Shown one piece after another: positions 35,601 through 44,287 of a DNA stretch of 64,000 nucleotides; within the stretch, counting starts at the first letter, position 1; each line of letters begins with the position of its first letter. Both the position numbers and the translations under genes were made by a program. The stretch is from positions 1-64,000 of the forward strand of contig JUEM01000007.1 in the NCBI GenBank assembly GCA_000817085.1, written 5' to 3'. Source of the stretch: a marine actinobacterium MedAcidi-G1. Its GTDB lineage: Bacteria; Actinomycetota; Acidimicrobiia; Acidimicrobiales; MedAcidi-G1. The notes below the pieces were generated by a model. The model saw only the letters and a list, made by a program, of their open reading frames with translations. It did no database searches and was not told where the DNA came from.

Positions 35601-36041
35601 CTATATCTCAAACCTGTAGATATTCGTATCTCTTTGGAGGAAACCAAGACGTTTGTAAAGACGATTTGCAGACTCACGCGAAGGTCGCGAGGTTAGATCC
35701 ACAGTTTTAGCTCCAAGTTGTCTGGCAATTTTTATTGCATCTTGATTTAGAGCTTCTCCAATACCCTTGTTTCGACATTTTTCATCAACAACAACATCTT
35801 CAATCCAAGCTCTTTTGCCAGTTGGGATACTAAAAACAACTAAAGTTAACGAGCCAACTATTTCTCGATCAATAAAAGCAGCGAGCAGTATTGAAGAGTC
35901 AGAAGCAACTATCCCTTCTAAAGCAGAGCGGTCTGGAGGGGAATTAGAATTTGACAGCTGTGGAACTAAACGGTTCATAGCCGCAAGAAGCTCATCATCA
36001 ACTTTTACTATCTCTTCAATTTTAATATTTTTTTCAGACAT
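35601..36041 (-). CDS. GNAT-family N-acetyltransferase
   Basis: A 146-residue acetyltransferase. The acetyl-CoA site shows WIEDVVVDEKCRNKGIGEALNQDAI near residue 85, the R/Q-x-x-G-x-G/A pattern, and the C-terminal ESANRLYKRLGFLQ is typical. Substrate unknown, small amine or protein N-terminus likely. I prefer the ATG at 36041 to the TTG three codons upstream. It diverges from the PAC2 gene with about 65 bases between starts. Confidence 0.88.
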   Translation of the reverse strand: MSEKNIKIEEIVKVDDELLAAMNRLVPQLSNSNSPPDRSALEGIVASDSSILLAAFIDREIVGSLTLVVFSIPTGKRAWIEDVVVDEKCRNKGIGEALNQDAIKIARQLGAKTVDLTSRPSRESANRLYKRLGFLQRDTNIYRFEI

Positions 36042-36107
36042 CTGGTACAAGCTTAGATTACAAATCTTAGGTCGCGCGCGAGCTCATATCCGATAGCCTC
36101 CGTTTGG

Positions 36108-36974
36108 ATGGCTTCAAAATTTATCCAATGGACTAATAAGGAACTTCTAGAAGAACTCAATAACCCTGTTGTAATAACTGCTTTTGAAGGATGGAATGAT
36201 GCAGGTGAGGCCGCCACAACTGCGGTGAAATACTTCCAAGACCGTTTTAGTGCAATAAAAGTTGGAGCAATCGAGTCAGAAGAATTTTTTGACTTCACCA
36301 TTTCTCGCCCAATAATTGAAATCCCCGATGACCAACGCGAGATAATCTGGCCATCGACAGAAATACATATAGCTAAAATGTTTGATTCAAAACACGACCT
36401 AGTAATTATTATCGGACATGAGCCACAACTTCGCTGGCGGACATTCACCGATCAAATAATAGAGATTGCTTCATTAATCAAAAGTCCTATGGTGGTGGCT
36501 CTAGGTTCACTCTTAACTGACATTCCCCACAGTAGACCTGTAAAAGTTTTTGGTTCTTCAGATGATTCTGATTTAGCAGAGAAACTGAACCTTCCACCCT
36601 CCACATACGAAGGGCCAACGGGAATAGTGGGAGTTATAAATAGTGTCCTACGTGAAAAAGAAATACCCTGCATGTCACTATGGGCTGGTGTCCCTTCCTA
36701 TGTTTCAGGAGCCCATTCACCTAAAGCAGCCCTTGCGTTGGTTGAAAGGTTAGCGGAAGTGCTTCAAATAGGTATTAACTGCACAGATTTGGAAATAGCG
36801 TCTGCAGCCTACGAAAGACAAATAAATGAGTTGGTAGCAGAGGATATGGACACGGCTGAATATGTGAATCAACTTGAAGAAGACTTCGACAACGACTCAG
36901 AAATTGATGAGCAAGATAGCAATCCTGAGTTGCTGGTTAGCGAGGTAGAAGACTTCCTCAGAAATCAGACCTGA
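36108..36974 (+). CDS. PAC2-family protein (proteasome assembly chaperone-like)
   Basis: A 288-residue protein of the PAC2 family: VITAFEGWNDAGEAATTAV near residue 20, HDLVIIIGHEPQLRW near 90, LGSLLTDIPHSRPVKV near 130 and SLWAGVPSYVSGAHSPKAALALVERL near 190. In eukaryotes PAC2 helps proteasome assembly; in actinobacteria its role is unsettled, though many family carriers have 20S proteasomes. The C-terminal tail is acidic. The gene converges with the NUDIX gene. Confidence 0.9.
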   Translation: MASKFIQWTNKELLEELNNPVVITAFEGWNDAGEAATTAVKYFQDRFSAIKVGAIESEEFFDFTISRPIIEIPDDQREIIWPSTEIHIAKMFDSKHDLVIIIGHEPQLRWRTFTDQIIEIASLIKSPMVVALGSLLTDIPHSRPVKVFGSSDDSDLAEKLNLPPSTYEGPTGIVGVINSVLREKEIPCMSLWAGVPSYVSGAHSPKAALALVERLAEVLQIGINCTDLEIASAAYERQINELVAEDMDTAEYVNQLEEDFDNDSEIDEQDSNPELLVSEVEDFLRNQT

Positions 36975-36988
36975 CACTCATAGAACCC

Positions 36989-37717
36989 TTAAAGCTCAGA
37001 AGAACCTTCTGAACTATTTTTTTTGTCGCTTTCATCCAACCAAACAGGATCACGCGGCCTATCAAACATGACTTCTACATTTTCACCTCTGATCGCTGCA
37101 AATGCATGAGAAGCCCAACGCCCAGGCGAAACAGTTCCTTCAGGCAAAGAGTCCTCACGGAAAAACCCAACGTCTCGGCACTCCAATGGATGAGGTTTTA
37201 AAGTTCCTCCAGTCTTTCGGCAAAGAAAAACAAGTGAATAGAGAGGTATACCAGTAAAGCCCAATCTCATACCGTCGAGGATGGAAATAGGTTTAATAAC
37301 TTCACATTCAATACCAGTCTCTTCTGACACTTCCTTAACAACTACTTCCGAAGCTGAATATCCAACATCAGCCCAACCAGTTGGATAAAGCCACTTTCCT
37401 GAATCAGCTCTTTGAATAAGCAATATTTCTCCATCATCATTTCCAACTACAGCGCCAACAGTAACTTTTGGCGTCACATAGCCTGGTGTTCCTTCAATTA
37501 CTGAATCACGCCAACCTTCATACAATTCATTAGAAATTGAGCCCCCACCTTCAGCATGTTGCTTGATATCCGCAGCTACTTTTAGAATCTCTTCGTATCG
37601 TTCACTCTCATATAAAACTTCAGTGAATCCAAGCCCTGTCCGAGCAATACCTGCAATGGTTTCCGCCCATCTCAATAGATCCTGTTTAGTCGCTATTTCT
37701 GGAGGTATTTCAGACAT
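36989..37717 (-). CDS. NUDIX hydrolase with N-terminal NUDIX-associated domain
   Basis: About 242 residues. An N-terminal helical region (LLRWAETIAGIARTGLGFTE and YERYEEILKVAADI-like helices) precedes a NUDIX domain. The NUDIX box is G-x5-E-x7-REVSEETG-like: GWADVGYSASEVVVKEVSEETGIECEV. It should hydrolyse a nucleoside diphosphate derivative. The ATG at 37717 is chosen over the TTG six codons upstream. It stands between the convergent PAC2 gene and glnD. Confidence 0.86.
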   Translation of the reverse strand: MSEIPPEIATKQDLLRWAETIAGIARTGLGFTEVLYESERYEEILKVAADIKQHAEGGGSISNELYEGWRDSVIEGTPGYVTPKVTVGAVVGNDDGEILLIQRADSGKWLYPTGWADVGYSASEVVVKEVSEETGIECEVIKPISILDGMRLGFTGIPLYSLVFLCRKTGGTLKPHPLECRDVGFFREDSLPEGTVSPGRWASHAFAAIRGENVEVMFDRPRDPVWLDESDKKNSSEGSSEL

Positions 37718-37760
37718 ACAACCAAGGTAGGGCAATACGAACGATTCGTCACATTAGAAT

Positions 37761-40058
37761 TTATAAATCGGTCTTTATCCAACGTAAAACTGCTAATTCA
37801 ATTTCATTAAGATGATCTGGATCTTCGATTTTTTTATCGTTCACATCAAGTACATAGAATGCATCAACAACATCTGAACCAAGAGTCTGAACTCGAGCTC
37901 TAACTATGTTTAAATCGAGCTCAGCGAAAGCCCGTGTAATACGATAAAGAACCCCAACTCCATCAGGACAACTCACCTCTAGAACTGTCGCAAAATCAGA
38001 CGTAAAATTATCTACTTCAACTTTCGGTTCAAAGGGTTTTGCAGTAGTCGAAACCGAAGTGTAAATCCTCGAACGTTCACCGATCCGAGCTGCTAAAGCC
38101 AGTCGGCCACCTAGTGCAAGTTGTACTTGTTGCGAAATATTTTCCCATCTTGGAAGCTCATAAGATTTTTCAGCTACTGAGAAAACAGATAGGGCTCTCC
38201 CAGCTTCTGAATATGCATCTGCACCTATTACATCGTGTCCGTTAAGTGCCAAAACTCCCGAAATTTTTGAAAATACGCCAGGCCTATCGTTAGTTATCAC
38301 AGTTAATTCGAATTGATCCCCCGAGAAAACTTCCTCTCCGGAAAGCATTAAGTCAAGTTGTTTTTGGCTGGGGAAAGCAGCTTCGACAACATCATCTATA
38401 TTGCCACCAGACAGAACGTGCTGAACACGCACTACTAGTTTTCTGACAAGTCCAGCTTTCCAAGCACTCCAAGCGGAAGATCCCGTTGCTATAGAATCAG
38501 CTTCTGTAAGTGCATCTAAAAGAGAAAGAAGAGAAAGAGTTTTTACGGTATTTGCAACGGACTCAATTGTGCCGTCATCATCAAGATCTCGTCTTGTAGC
38601 TACATCTGGCAAAAGAAGGTGATGTTCAACCATTCCAACCAATAATTCAACATCATTATTCTCATAACCCATTCTTTCAGAGATACTCCGCACTAACTCC
38701 ATTCCCAGCTCCGTGTGATCACCTGGGTAACCCTTACCGATGTCGTGAAGCAAAGCGCCTAAAACTAATAGATCAGGTCGAGTTACAGATGCCGTTAACT
38801 TCGCTGCCACCGAGACTGTTTCTAATAGATGCCTGTCAACTGTAAACATGTGATAAGCATTTCGCTGAGGTTTTGAACGGCAAGATTCCCACTCTGGAAT
38901 AAGGCGTGTAAATAATCCATATTGGTCTAAATCTTCAATTATCGAAACTGCTTCAGAACCAGACATTAAAAGTTCAATAAATAACCCACGCGCCTCTTTA
39001 GGCCAAATCTTGGGCATTTCAGTTTTACTTTCCGACAATTTCTCTAAAGAGGCTCTTTCCAAATAAGCATCACATTTTGTTGCAGCAACAGCAGCTCGTA
39101 AAGGCAAAAATGGATCTGTTGTATCAGCTTTTTGGGTCAGCCCCAAGCGGCCTCTATCCAAATCAAGATCTGAAGCAATCTCTATATTACGCAACCTACT
39201 TAGAGACTTTCTTACAGGTCGTGACTGCCTAATTCTTTCAATGCGTCTTGAGGCACCGTCTCCTGTCCATGTAATTACTTTCGCTGCATTTGCCACCGCA
39301 CCCATTAACTCATCAGCATTTTCATATTTAAGTTGTTCAGCTACCTCATCTTGGAGTTGTAATAAAAGTCGATCTGATCGTTTCCCAGTCAATCTATGTA
39401 ATTCCACACGAACGGATAAGAGTGTTTCTACCGCTTCCAACAGAACTGTTGATTCAGAAGTAATCAAAATTGGTTCTGCAATCTCTATCCACTGCAAGAT
39501 GTGAGCATCTCTCAGCCCTCCCCTACCTTGTTTCAATTCGGGCTCTAAAAGAAAAGCAACTTCTCCATATTGCTTGTAACGATCTTCAACTGTCGATCCA
39601 AGCTCTTTCAAATATTTTTGGAATCTTTCTGTCCACTGATCCTTAGCTTTTTCGGCTAATGAATCAACAACATCATTGTCACCAACGATGGCTCGCGAAG
39701 ATAGCAAACTCGTTGCCGTTTCAAGATTTGATTCCGCAAGATGAAGGATCTCTTTTTGTGTGCCTACTTGATGGCCTAATTTTAATCCAGAATCCCACAA
39801 TGGATACCAAATTTTTTCGGCTATAGGTAGAACGTCAACTGATGAGTCATGCAACAGCAGGACATCAATATCGCTACCTGGGCAAAGTTCTTTTCTTCCA
39901 TAACCTCCCAAAGCGCAGATAGCTACCCCAGATGGAGAACCCGCTGATTTAAAAATCTCTTCTATAAATTGATCTATTCGTTTTGTTAAATCTGCGCAAA
40001 AAATGGAGCCAGTAGTAGAACTCTTCGAAAGCAGATCATCAATAAAGAGGCCTTTCAT
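37761..40058 (-). CDS. glnD: PII uridylyltransferase/uridylyl-removing enzyme
   Basis: GlnD modifies the PII signal protein in response to glutamine. The 765-residue protein has an N-terminal nucleotidyltransferase domain (GGYGRKELCPGSDIDVLLL, with two metal-binding Asp), an HD domain (LLHDIGKGYPGDHTELG) and two C-terminal ACT domains (TVITNDRPGVFSKISG and EVSCPDGVGVLYRITRAF). It starts 12 bases after the amt stop, so the two are one operon. Actinobacteria usually have glnK between amt and glnD; here it is absent and must be elsewhere if the system works normally. Confidence 0.94.
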   Translation of the reverse strand: MKGLFIDDLLSKSSTTGSIFCADLTKRIDQFIEEIFKSAGSPSGVAICALGGYGRKELCPGSDIDVLLLHDSSVDVLPIAEKIWYPLWDSGLKLGHQVGTQKEILHLAESNLETATSLLSSRAIVGDNDVVDSLAEKAKDQWTERFQKYLKELGSTVEDRYKQYGEVAFLLEPELKQGRGGLRDAHILQWIEIAEPILITSESTVLLEAVETLLSVRVELHRLTGKRSDRLLLQLQDEVAEQLKYENADELMGAVANAAKVITWTGDGASRRIERIRQSRPVRKSLSRLRNIEIASDLDLDRGRLGLTQKADTTDPFLPLRAAVAATKCDAYLERASLEKLSESKTEMPKIWPKEARGLFIELLMSGSEAVSIIEDLDQYGLFTRLIPEWESCRSKPQRNAYHMFTVDRHLLETVSVAAKLTASVTRPDLLVLGALLHDIGKGYPGDHTELGMELVRSISERMGYENNDVELLVGMVEHHLLLPDVATRRDLDDDGTIESVANTVKTLSLLSLLDALTEADSIATGSSAWSAWKAGLVRKLVVRVQHVLSGGNIDDVVEAAFPSQKQLDLMLSGEEVFSGDQFELTVITNDRPGVFSKISGVLALNGHDVIGADAYSEAGRALSVFSVAEKSYELPRWENISQQVQLALGGRLALAARIGERSRIYTSVSTTAKPFEPKVEVDNFTSDFATVLEVSCPDGVGVLYRITRAFAELDLNIVRARVQTLGSDVVDAFYVLDVNDKKIEDPDHLNEIELAVLRWIKTDL

Positions 40059-40070
40059 TTATTGAAAGTT

Positions 40071-41285
40071 CTAATCGTTATAAGCCGATTCTGCATGTAA
40101 AGCTCGATCCAAACCAATTTGCTCAATTTCACTTTCAACTCTAAGCCCAATTGTGGCATCAATGATTTTTACTATCGCTAAAGTAACAATGAAAGATAAA
40201 CCAACCACTGACAGCATCGCTACTATCTGGTCAAGGAGTAGCTCCGCTCCTCCACCGAAAAATAATCCATCATCAAAATCTCCTCCCGAGACTGCACTTG
40301 AATCAGCAAAAAGGCCAAGTAGTATTCCTCCCGTTAACCCTCCTACACCATGTATTCCGACTACATCAAGACTGTCATCATAACCAAAGCGGTTTTTTAG
40401 TGAGATAGCAAAATAACAAACTGCTCCTGCAACAAGACCAAAAACCACACTCGTTAACCCACCTACGAATCCTGCAGCAGGTGTAATGGCTACTAGCCCG
40501 GCAACAACCCCTGATGCCATACCTAAAGAAGTGGCGTGACCACCTTTTAATTTTTCCACTATAAGCCAACCGATTAATCCAGATGATGCCGCAATGAAAG
40601 TATTTAAAAGAGCTTGAACAGCTTGACCATTTGCGGCTCCTGCAGAACCCGCGTTGAATCCGAACCACCCCAACCAGAGAATCGCTGTTCCTATTAGAAC
40701 CATTGGCATGTTGTGTGGTGGAGATGCTTCTTTAGGCCAACCTCTTCTCTTTCCCAAAACTAATACAAAAGCCAGAGCTGCCACTCCAGAATTCAAATGA
40801 ATGGCTGTACCTCCCGCGAAATCAAGTGCTCCATTTCCATCATGCCAACCGTTATAAACCCAATAGGTCGCGGGACAATAAACGAGTAATAACCAAATTG
40901 GTACAAAAACTACCCAAGCTGAAAATTTTAAACGGTCAGCGACTGCTCCAGATATCAAAGCTGGTGTTATTGCTGCAAACGTCATTAGAAAAGCAACAAA
41001 AATAAGACTCTCTGAATCTCCACTGAGACCCTTTAAACCTATGGAGTCGAAATTCCCTATCCATTCCCCACCAAAGAAGCCGTCTCCATCAGGACTGTTT
41101 CCTATTGAGTAACCAAGAAGCACCCAGACGATAGGAACTATGCCAACGCAGTACATGTTCATCATGAACATATTTAAAACGTTCTTACTCCTTGTCATAC
41201 CTCCATAAAAAAGTGCTAAACCAGGAATCATAAAAACGACTAAAGCGGTTGATACCAGCATCCATGCGTAATCTCCAGAATCCAT
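40071..41285 (-). CDS. amt: ammonium transporter
   Basis: A 404-residue Amt/MEP channel with about 11 membrane helices. Typical segments are WMLVSTALVVFMIPGLALFYGGM at the start, ADRLKFSAW, DFAGGTAIHLNSGVAALA (with pore residues) and VVGIHGVGGLTGGILLG containing the second conserved pore His. The ATG at 41285 follows a strong AAAGGAGG ribosome-binding site. The upstream region contains a 17-base direct repeat (41360-41398), possibly nitrogen regulated. Confidence 0.96.
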   Translation of the reverse strand: MDSGDYAWMLVSTALVVFMIPGLALFYGGMTRSKNVLNMFMMNMYCVGIVPIVWVLLGYSIGNSPDGDGFFGGEWIGNFDSIGLKGLSGDSESLIFVAFLMTFAAITPALISGAVADRLKFSAWVVFVPIWLLLVYCPATYWVYNGWHDGNGALDFAGGTAIHLNSGVAALAFVLVLGKRRGWPKEASPPHNMPMVLIGTAILWLGWFGFNAGSAGAANGQAVQALLNTFIAASSGLIGWLIVEKLKGGHATSLGMASGVVAGLVAITPAAGFVGGLTSVVFGLVAGAVCYFAISLKNRFGYDDSLDVVGIHGVGGLTGGILLGLFADSSAVSGGDFDDGLFFGGGAELLLDQIVAMLSVVGLSFIVTLAIVKIIDATIGLRVESEIEQIGLDRALHAESAYND

Positions 41286-41359
41286 TTACTGACCTCCTTT
41301 TTCAAACAAAGTTGAAGAAAGAATACTCCGAACTTCTCAGCTCAAATCAAAAAAATCGT

Positions 41360-41398
41360 GTTTTAATACGCTGTTAGTTGAGTTTTAATACGCCGTTA
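41360..41398. repeat. 17-bp direct repeat upstream of amt
   Basis: GTTTTAATACGCTGTTA (41360-41376) and GTTTTAATACGCCGTTA (41382-41398) differ at one base and are spaced by 22 bases, i.e. about two helical turns. One copy overlaps the 3' end of the receiver-like gene. They lie 75-115 bases before the amt start, where tandem regulator sites would be expected. They do not match the GlnR box I know. Confidence 0.5.
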
Positions 41399-41742
41399 AC
41401 AAGAGATTGGAAATCACGAAAAAACTTCGATCTTGGTAGTACTCTTTCGCAACCAGCTTGCTCAGCCACAGCAATAATTTCTTTATCAACATGAGATGCA
41501 AAGCCTAAAATTTTGGAATCGATTTCAGGTAAAGTTTTTAAAACATCTGCTTTTGATAAATCAACTACAACAAGATCGACATCTAGGTCAATAAGCTCAG
41601 AGACCTCCTTGACAAAGCAAATACTCGGCATCGCCAAACGTAATTTTGACTGGTCCATCAAATCAGAAACTAAAGCTACAACTGATACAGAGTTTGATGT
41701 TATTTCATCAAAATCGCATTCAACAATAGAGTCTTTATCCAT
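41374..41742 (-). CDS. receiver-like protein without the phosphorylation triad
   Basis: A 122-residue protein with the alternating beta/alpha pattern of a CheY-type domain: VVALVSDLMDQSKLRLA, VDLVVVDLSKADVLKTL, SKILGFASHVDKE and CERVLPRSKFFRDFQSLV. The Asp after the third strand (VVVDLS) is present, but the N-terminal acidic pair and the usual Thr/Lys are not clear. I regard it as a pseudo-receiver of unknown partner. It begins inside the end of hemQ (eight-base overlap), so it should be co-translated with it. Confidence 0.6.
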   Translation of the reverse strand: MDKDSIVECDFDEITSNSVSVVALVSDLMDQSKLRLAMPSICFVKEVSELIDLDVDLVVVDLSKADVLKTLPEIDSKILGFASHVDKEIIAVAEQAGCERVLPRSKFFRDFQSLVNGVLKLN

Positions 41743-42418
41743 TCGCCAAATGAACCAAAGCGGTATCTATATCAGAAATCATCCCTGTATAAAAAGGACC
41801 AAAATCAGCGTAGATTGCGGAAGCTTCGTCAAATCTCATGGTGTAGACAACTTCTTTGAGATCATCAGGATTTTCCGCAAATAACGTCACACCCCACTCA
41901 TAATCATCAACACCGGTAGATCCTGTAACTACCTGCAAAACACGGCCAGCAAAATTTCTTCCAGAACGTCCATGTTCATGCATTTGAGCTAAGCGTTGTT
42001 CGTAAGGAAGCGTGTACCAATTAGCCTCGGGGTCCCGACGTTTAGACATCGGATAAAAACACCACGATGTTTTGTTTTCAGGAGGAAGATCTGGATAAAG
42101 ACGGGCTTGCTTCATTTCTTCTGGAACGCCTGCCGCATATTCAGAGATTTCTGTTAATGAAAAATAGCTATCTACGACTTTTAGCCCAGCAGAATCTATT
42201 GAGCTTTGAAAATCGCGCAGATCCCAAAGGTCCTCTCCTAAAACCATTAACGCCAGATCAGCTTTATGACCTAACATCACTGCAACAACGACCTGAATAC
42301 CCTTGTCAAGACTTTCAGAAACCGTTTTTTTAACTTTTTCAGAATCTACTGAACTTTGATACTTGCAAAAAAGATGCAAAACTCCCAGTCCTTCTGATGG
42401 TTTCAATGATAAATCCAT
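41735..42418 (-). CDS. hemQ: coproheme decarboxylase (HemQ, chlorite dismutase family)
   Basis: HemQ oxidatively decarboxylates coproheme to haem b, the last step of the coproporphyrin-dependent route used by actinobacteria and firmicutes. The 227-residue protein contains the family segments CFYPMSKRR, NWYTLPYEQRLAQMHEHGRSGR (with the reactive Tyr and the proximal His in the HEHG region) and DDYEWGVTLFAENP with MRFDEASAIYADFGPFYTG. It lies about 20 kb from hemE/hemY and overlaps the receiver-like gene. Confidence 0.9.
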   Translation of the reverse strand: MDLSLKPSEGLGVLHLFCKYQSSVDSEKVKKTVSESLDKGIQVVVAVMLGHKADLALMVLGEDLWDLRDFQSSIDSAGLKVVDSYFSLTEISEYAAGVPEEMKQARLYPDLPPENKTSWCFYPMSKRRDPEANWYTLPYEQRLAQMHEHGRSGRNFAGRVLQVVTGSTGVDDYEWGVTLFAENPDDLKEVVYTMRFDEASAIYADFGPFYTGMISDIDTALVHLANG

Positions 42419-42452
42419 TCTTAGAGTCTACGTAAACTAGCTGTATCTAACT

Positions 42453-43235
42453 CTAAGAATAGAGATTGATCCGGTTCTCGCGAGCAAAACCACCTAGTTG
42501 CAATCCAGCAGCTTTAGCAGTGTCTACCGCAAGTGCTGAGGGTCCACTTACAGCAATCAAAGAAGCAAAACCTGCAGCCCAAGCTTTTTGAACCATCTCA
42601 AAAGATGCTCTGCCACTCACCCAAAGACCCATCTCGTTTGCCGGTAGAGAATCCTTCAAATAGAGGTGTCCTACAATCTTGTCAACGGCATTATGCCGAC
42701 CTATATCTTCGCGGATAACAATGTTTCTACCAGATCGATCAAAAGCCATGGCGGCATGAACAGCGCCAGTTACTCCAAAAAGATCTTGTTCTTTTTGGAT
42801 GTTGTCAGCAACAGAAGTGAGAGTATCCACCTCAAAAGCTTCTGATTCCAAAGGTTCCAAAAACTTCAATAGATTTTCTATGGCCTCGACTCCACAAATT
42901 CCACACGACGAAGAAGCAGGCCCGAGTCTAGAAATTGGTTTTGGAGCAAGTCCACCCGTATCTACTGTCACGTCATTAAATTCTGCTTCTGATGCACTTG
43001 ACTGACCGCAATATCGAATTGACTTAATCTTTGCTTTATTAAGCAGTCCTTCGGTAAGACAAAACCCAGCCGCAAGTTCAAAATCATTTCCTGGAGTACG
43101 CATGGTAGTCCCTATAAGTTCTCCATCAAGTCGAATAGATATAGGCTCTTCAACAATCACTTCGTCAGGAACCCGCTGGCTTTCTCCAGATTCTATTTTT
43201 TCGGTAAAAACTTTGACTGTTCTGCCACGAGCGGT
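42453..43235 (-). CDS. fdhD: formate dehydrogenase sulfurtransferase FdhD
   Basis: FdhD carries sulfur to the molybdenum cofactor of formate dehydrogenase and is required for its activity. The 260-residue protein shows VEEPISIRLDG, FELAAGFCLTEGL, the catalytic Cys pair in SSSCGICG (Cys-x-x-Cys) and RHNAVDKIVG. The ATG at 43235 has a perfect GGAGGAAATC leader; five further codons upstream are also open. It diverges from the carnitine/formate-dehydrogenase operon across a 170-base region containing a palindrome, which suits shared regulation. Confidence 0.95.
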   Translation of the reverse strand, partial: TARGRTVKVFTEKIESGESQRVPDEVIVEEPISIRLDGELIGTTMRTPGNDFELAAGFCLTEGLLNKAKIKSIRYCGQSSASEAEFNDVTVDTGGLAPKPISRLGPASSSCGICGVEAIENLLKFLEPLESEAFEVDTLTSVADNIQKEQDLFGVTGAVHAAMAFDRSGRNIVIREDIGRHNAVDKIVGHLYLKDSLPANEMGLWVSGRASFEMVQKAWAAGFASLIAVSGPSALAVDTAKAAGLQLGGFARENRINLYS

Positions 43236-43259
43236 CATGATTTCCTCCAAATAAACAGC

Positions 43260-43276
43260 AGTGTTTAATAAACACT
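43260..43276. promoter_or_regulatory. 17-bp perfect palindrome between fdhD and the carnitine operon
   Basis: AGTGTTTA-A-TAAACACT is perfectly symmetrical over 17 bases. It lies 25 bases upstream of the fdhD start and 130 bases upstream of the gene at 43406. The size and symmetry suit a dimeric GntR- or TetR-type regulator. No regulator gene is adjacent. Confidence 0.55.
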
Positions 43277-43405
43277 ATTTAAAAACACACGTAAAATTAC
43301 TTTTTTTATCTCTTTGATAAACAAAAAAAACTAGATTTAAAGCTATTCTCTAGCAAATTGATCGTATTCAGTTTTTAACTTGAAAGTCTTCAAGCAAGGG
43401 GGAAA

Positions 43406-44287
43406 ATGAATAGGAATGTAATTATCACATGCGCAATTACTGGTGCAGGCGCAACAACCGACAAGAGTGAGCATGTACCAGTTACTCCCGAACAAATCGC
43501 AGATTCTGCAATCGAGGCTGCAAGAGCAGGTGCCGCAATTGTCCATTGCCATGTCAGGGATCCAGAAACTGGAAAAGGTTCAAGAAATCCGGATTACTAC
43601 GAAGAAGTAGTTAAAAGAATAAGAGAAAAAGACAGTCAAGTAATCATAAATTTAACTGCTGGAATGGGTGGAGATTTAGTTATCGGCCCTGATAGCAACC
43701 CAATGGATTTTGGAGAAGGAACAGATCTTGTTGGGGCACTTGAGAGACTAAAGCACGTAGAAAGAATAAGACCTGAAATTTGCTCGCTGGACTGCGGTTC
43801 ACTGAACTTTGGCGATACTAATGAGGTCTACATCTCAACTCCAGAAATGCTAAGAGAAATGACCCAAAAAGTTAAGAGTCTAGGTGTTCGACCTGAACTA
43901 GAAATTTTTGATACTGGAAATCTTTGGTTTGCTGAAACAATGATTGCTGAAGGTCTGATTGACCCTCCTTTTTGGATCCAGATTTGCCTCTCTATCCCTT
44001 ACGGAACACCTATGGATGTTGGAATACTTTATGCGATGGTTAATCGACTACCTGAAGACGCAGAATTTACTTCTTTTGGTTTAGGAGCTATGCAAATGCC
44101 GATGGTTGCACAATCGGTAATGCTGGGAGGCCACGTCAGAGTCGGACTTGAAGATAATTTATACCTCGAAAAAGGGGTATTAGCTACAAACGCCGACTTG
44201 GTTAAGAAAGCTGTAAATATAATCGAACTGATGGGAGCTTCTGTCCAATCTCCGAACGAAGCTCGAAAAACACTAAACCTAAAGTGA
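43406..44287 (+). CDS. cdhC: beta-keto acid cleavage enzyme (DUF849), probable 3-dehydrocarnitine cleavage
   Basis: A 293-residue BKACE/Kce-family zinc TIM-barrel. It begins VIITCAITGAGATTDKS, then VPVTPEQIADSAIEAARAGAAIVHCHVRDPETG (His residues bind zinc) and ends with GGHVRVGLEDNLYLEKG. The family swaps a beta-keto acid with acetyl-CoA. Because the next gene looks like carnitine dehydrogenase, the likely reaction is 3-dehydrocarnitine plus acetyl-CoA to betainyl-CoA and acetoacetate, as for CdhC. The ATG follows GGGGG/AAA bases. Its stop overlaps the next start by one base. Confidence 0.88.
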   Translation: MNRNVIITCAITGAGATTDKSEHVPVTPEQIADSAIEAARAGAAIVHCHVRDPETGKGSRNPDYYEEVVKRIREKDSQVIINLTAGMGGDLVIGPDSNPMDFGEGTDLVGALERLKHVERIRPEICSLDCGSLNFGDTNEVYISTPEMLREMTQKVKSLGVRPELEIFDTGNLWFAETMIAEGLIDPPFWIQICLSIPYGTPMDVGILYAMVNRLPEDAEFTSFGLGAMQMPMVAQSVMLGGHVRVGLEDNLYLEKGVLATNADLVKKAVNIIELMGASVQSPNEARKTLNLK

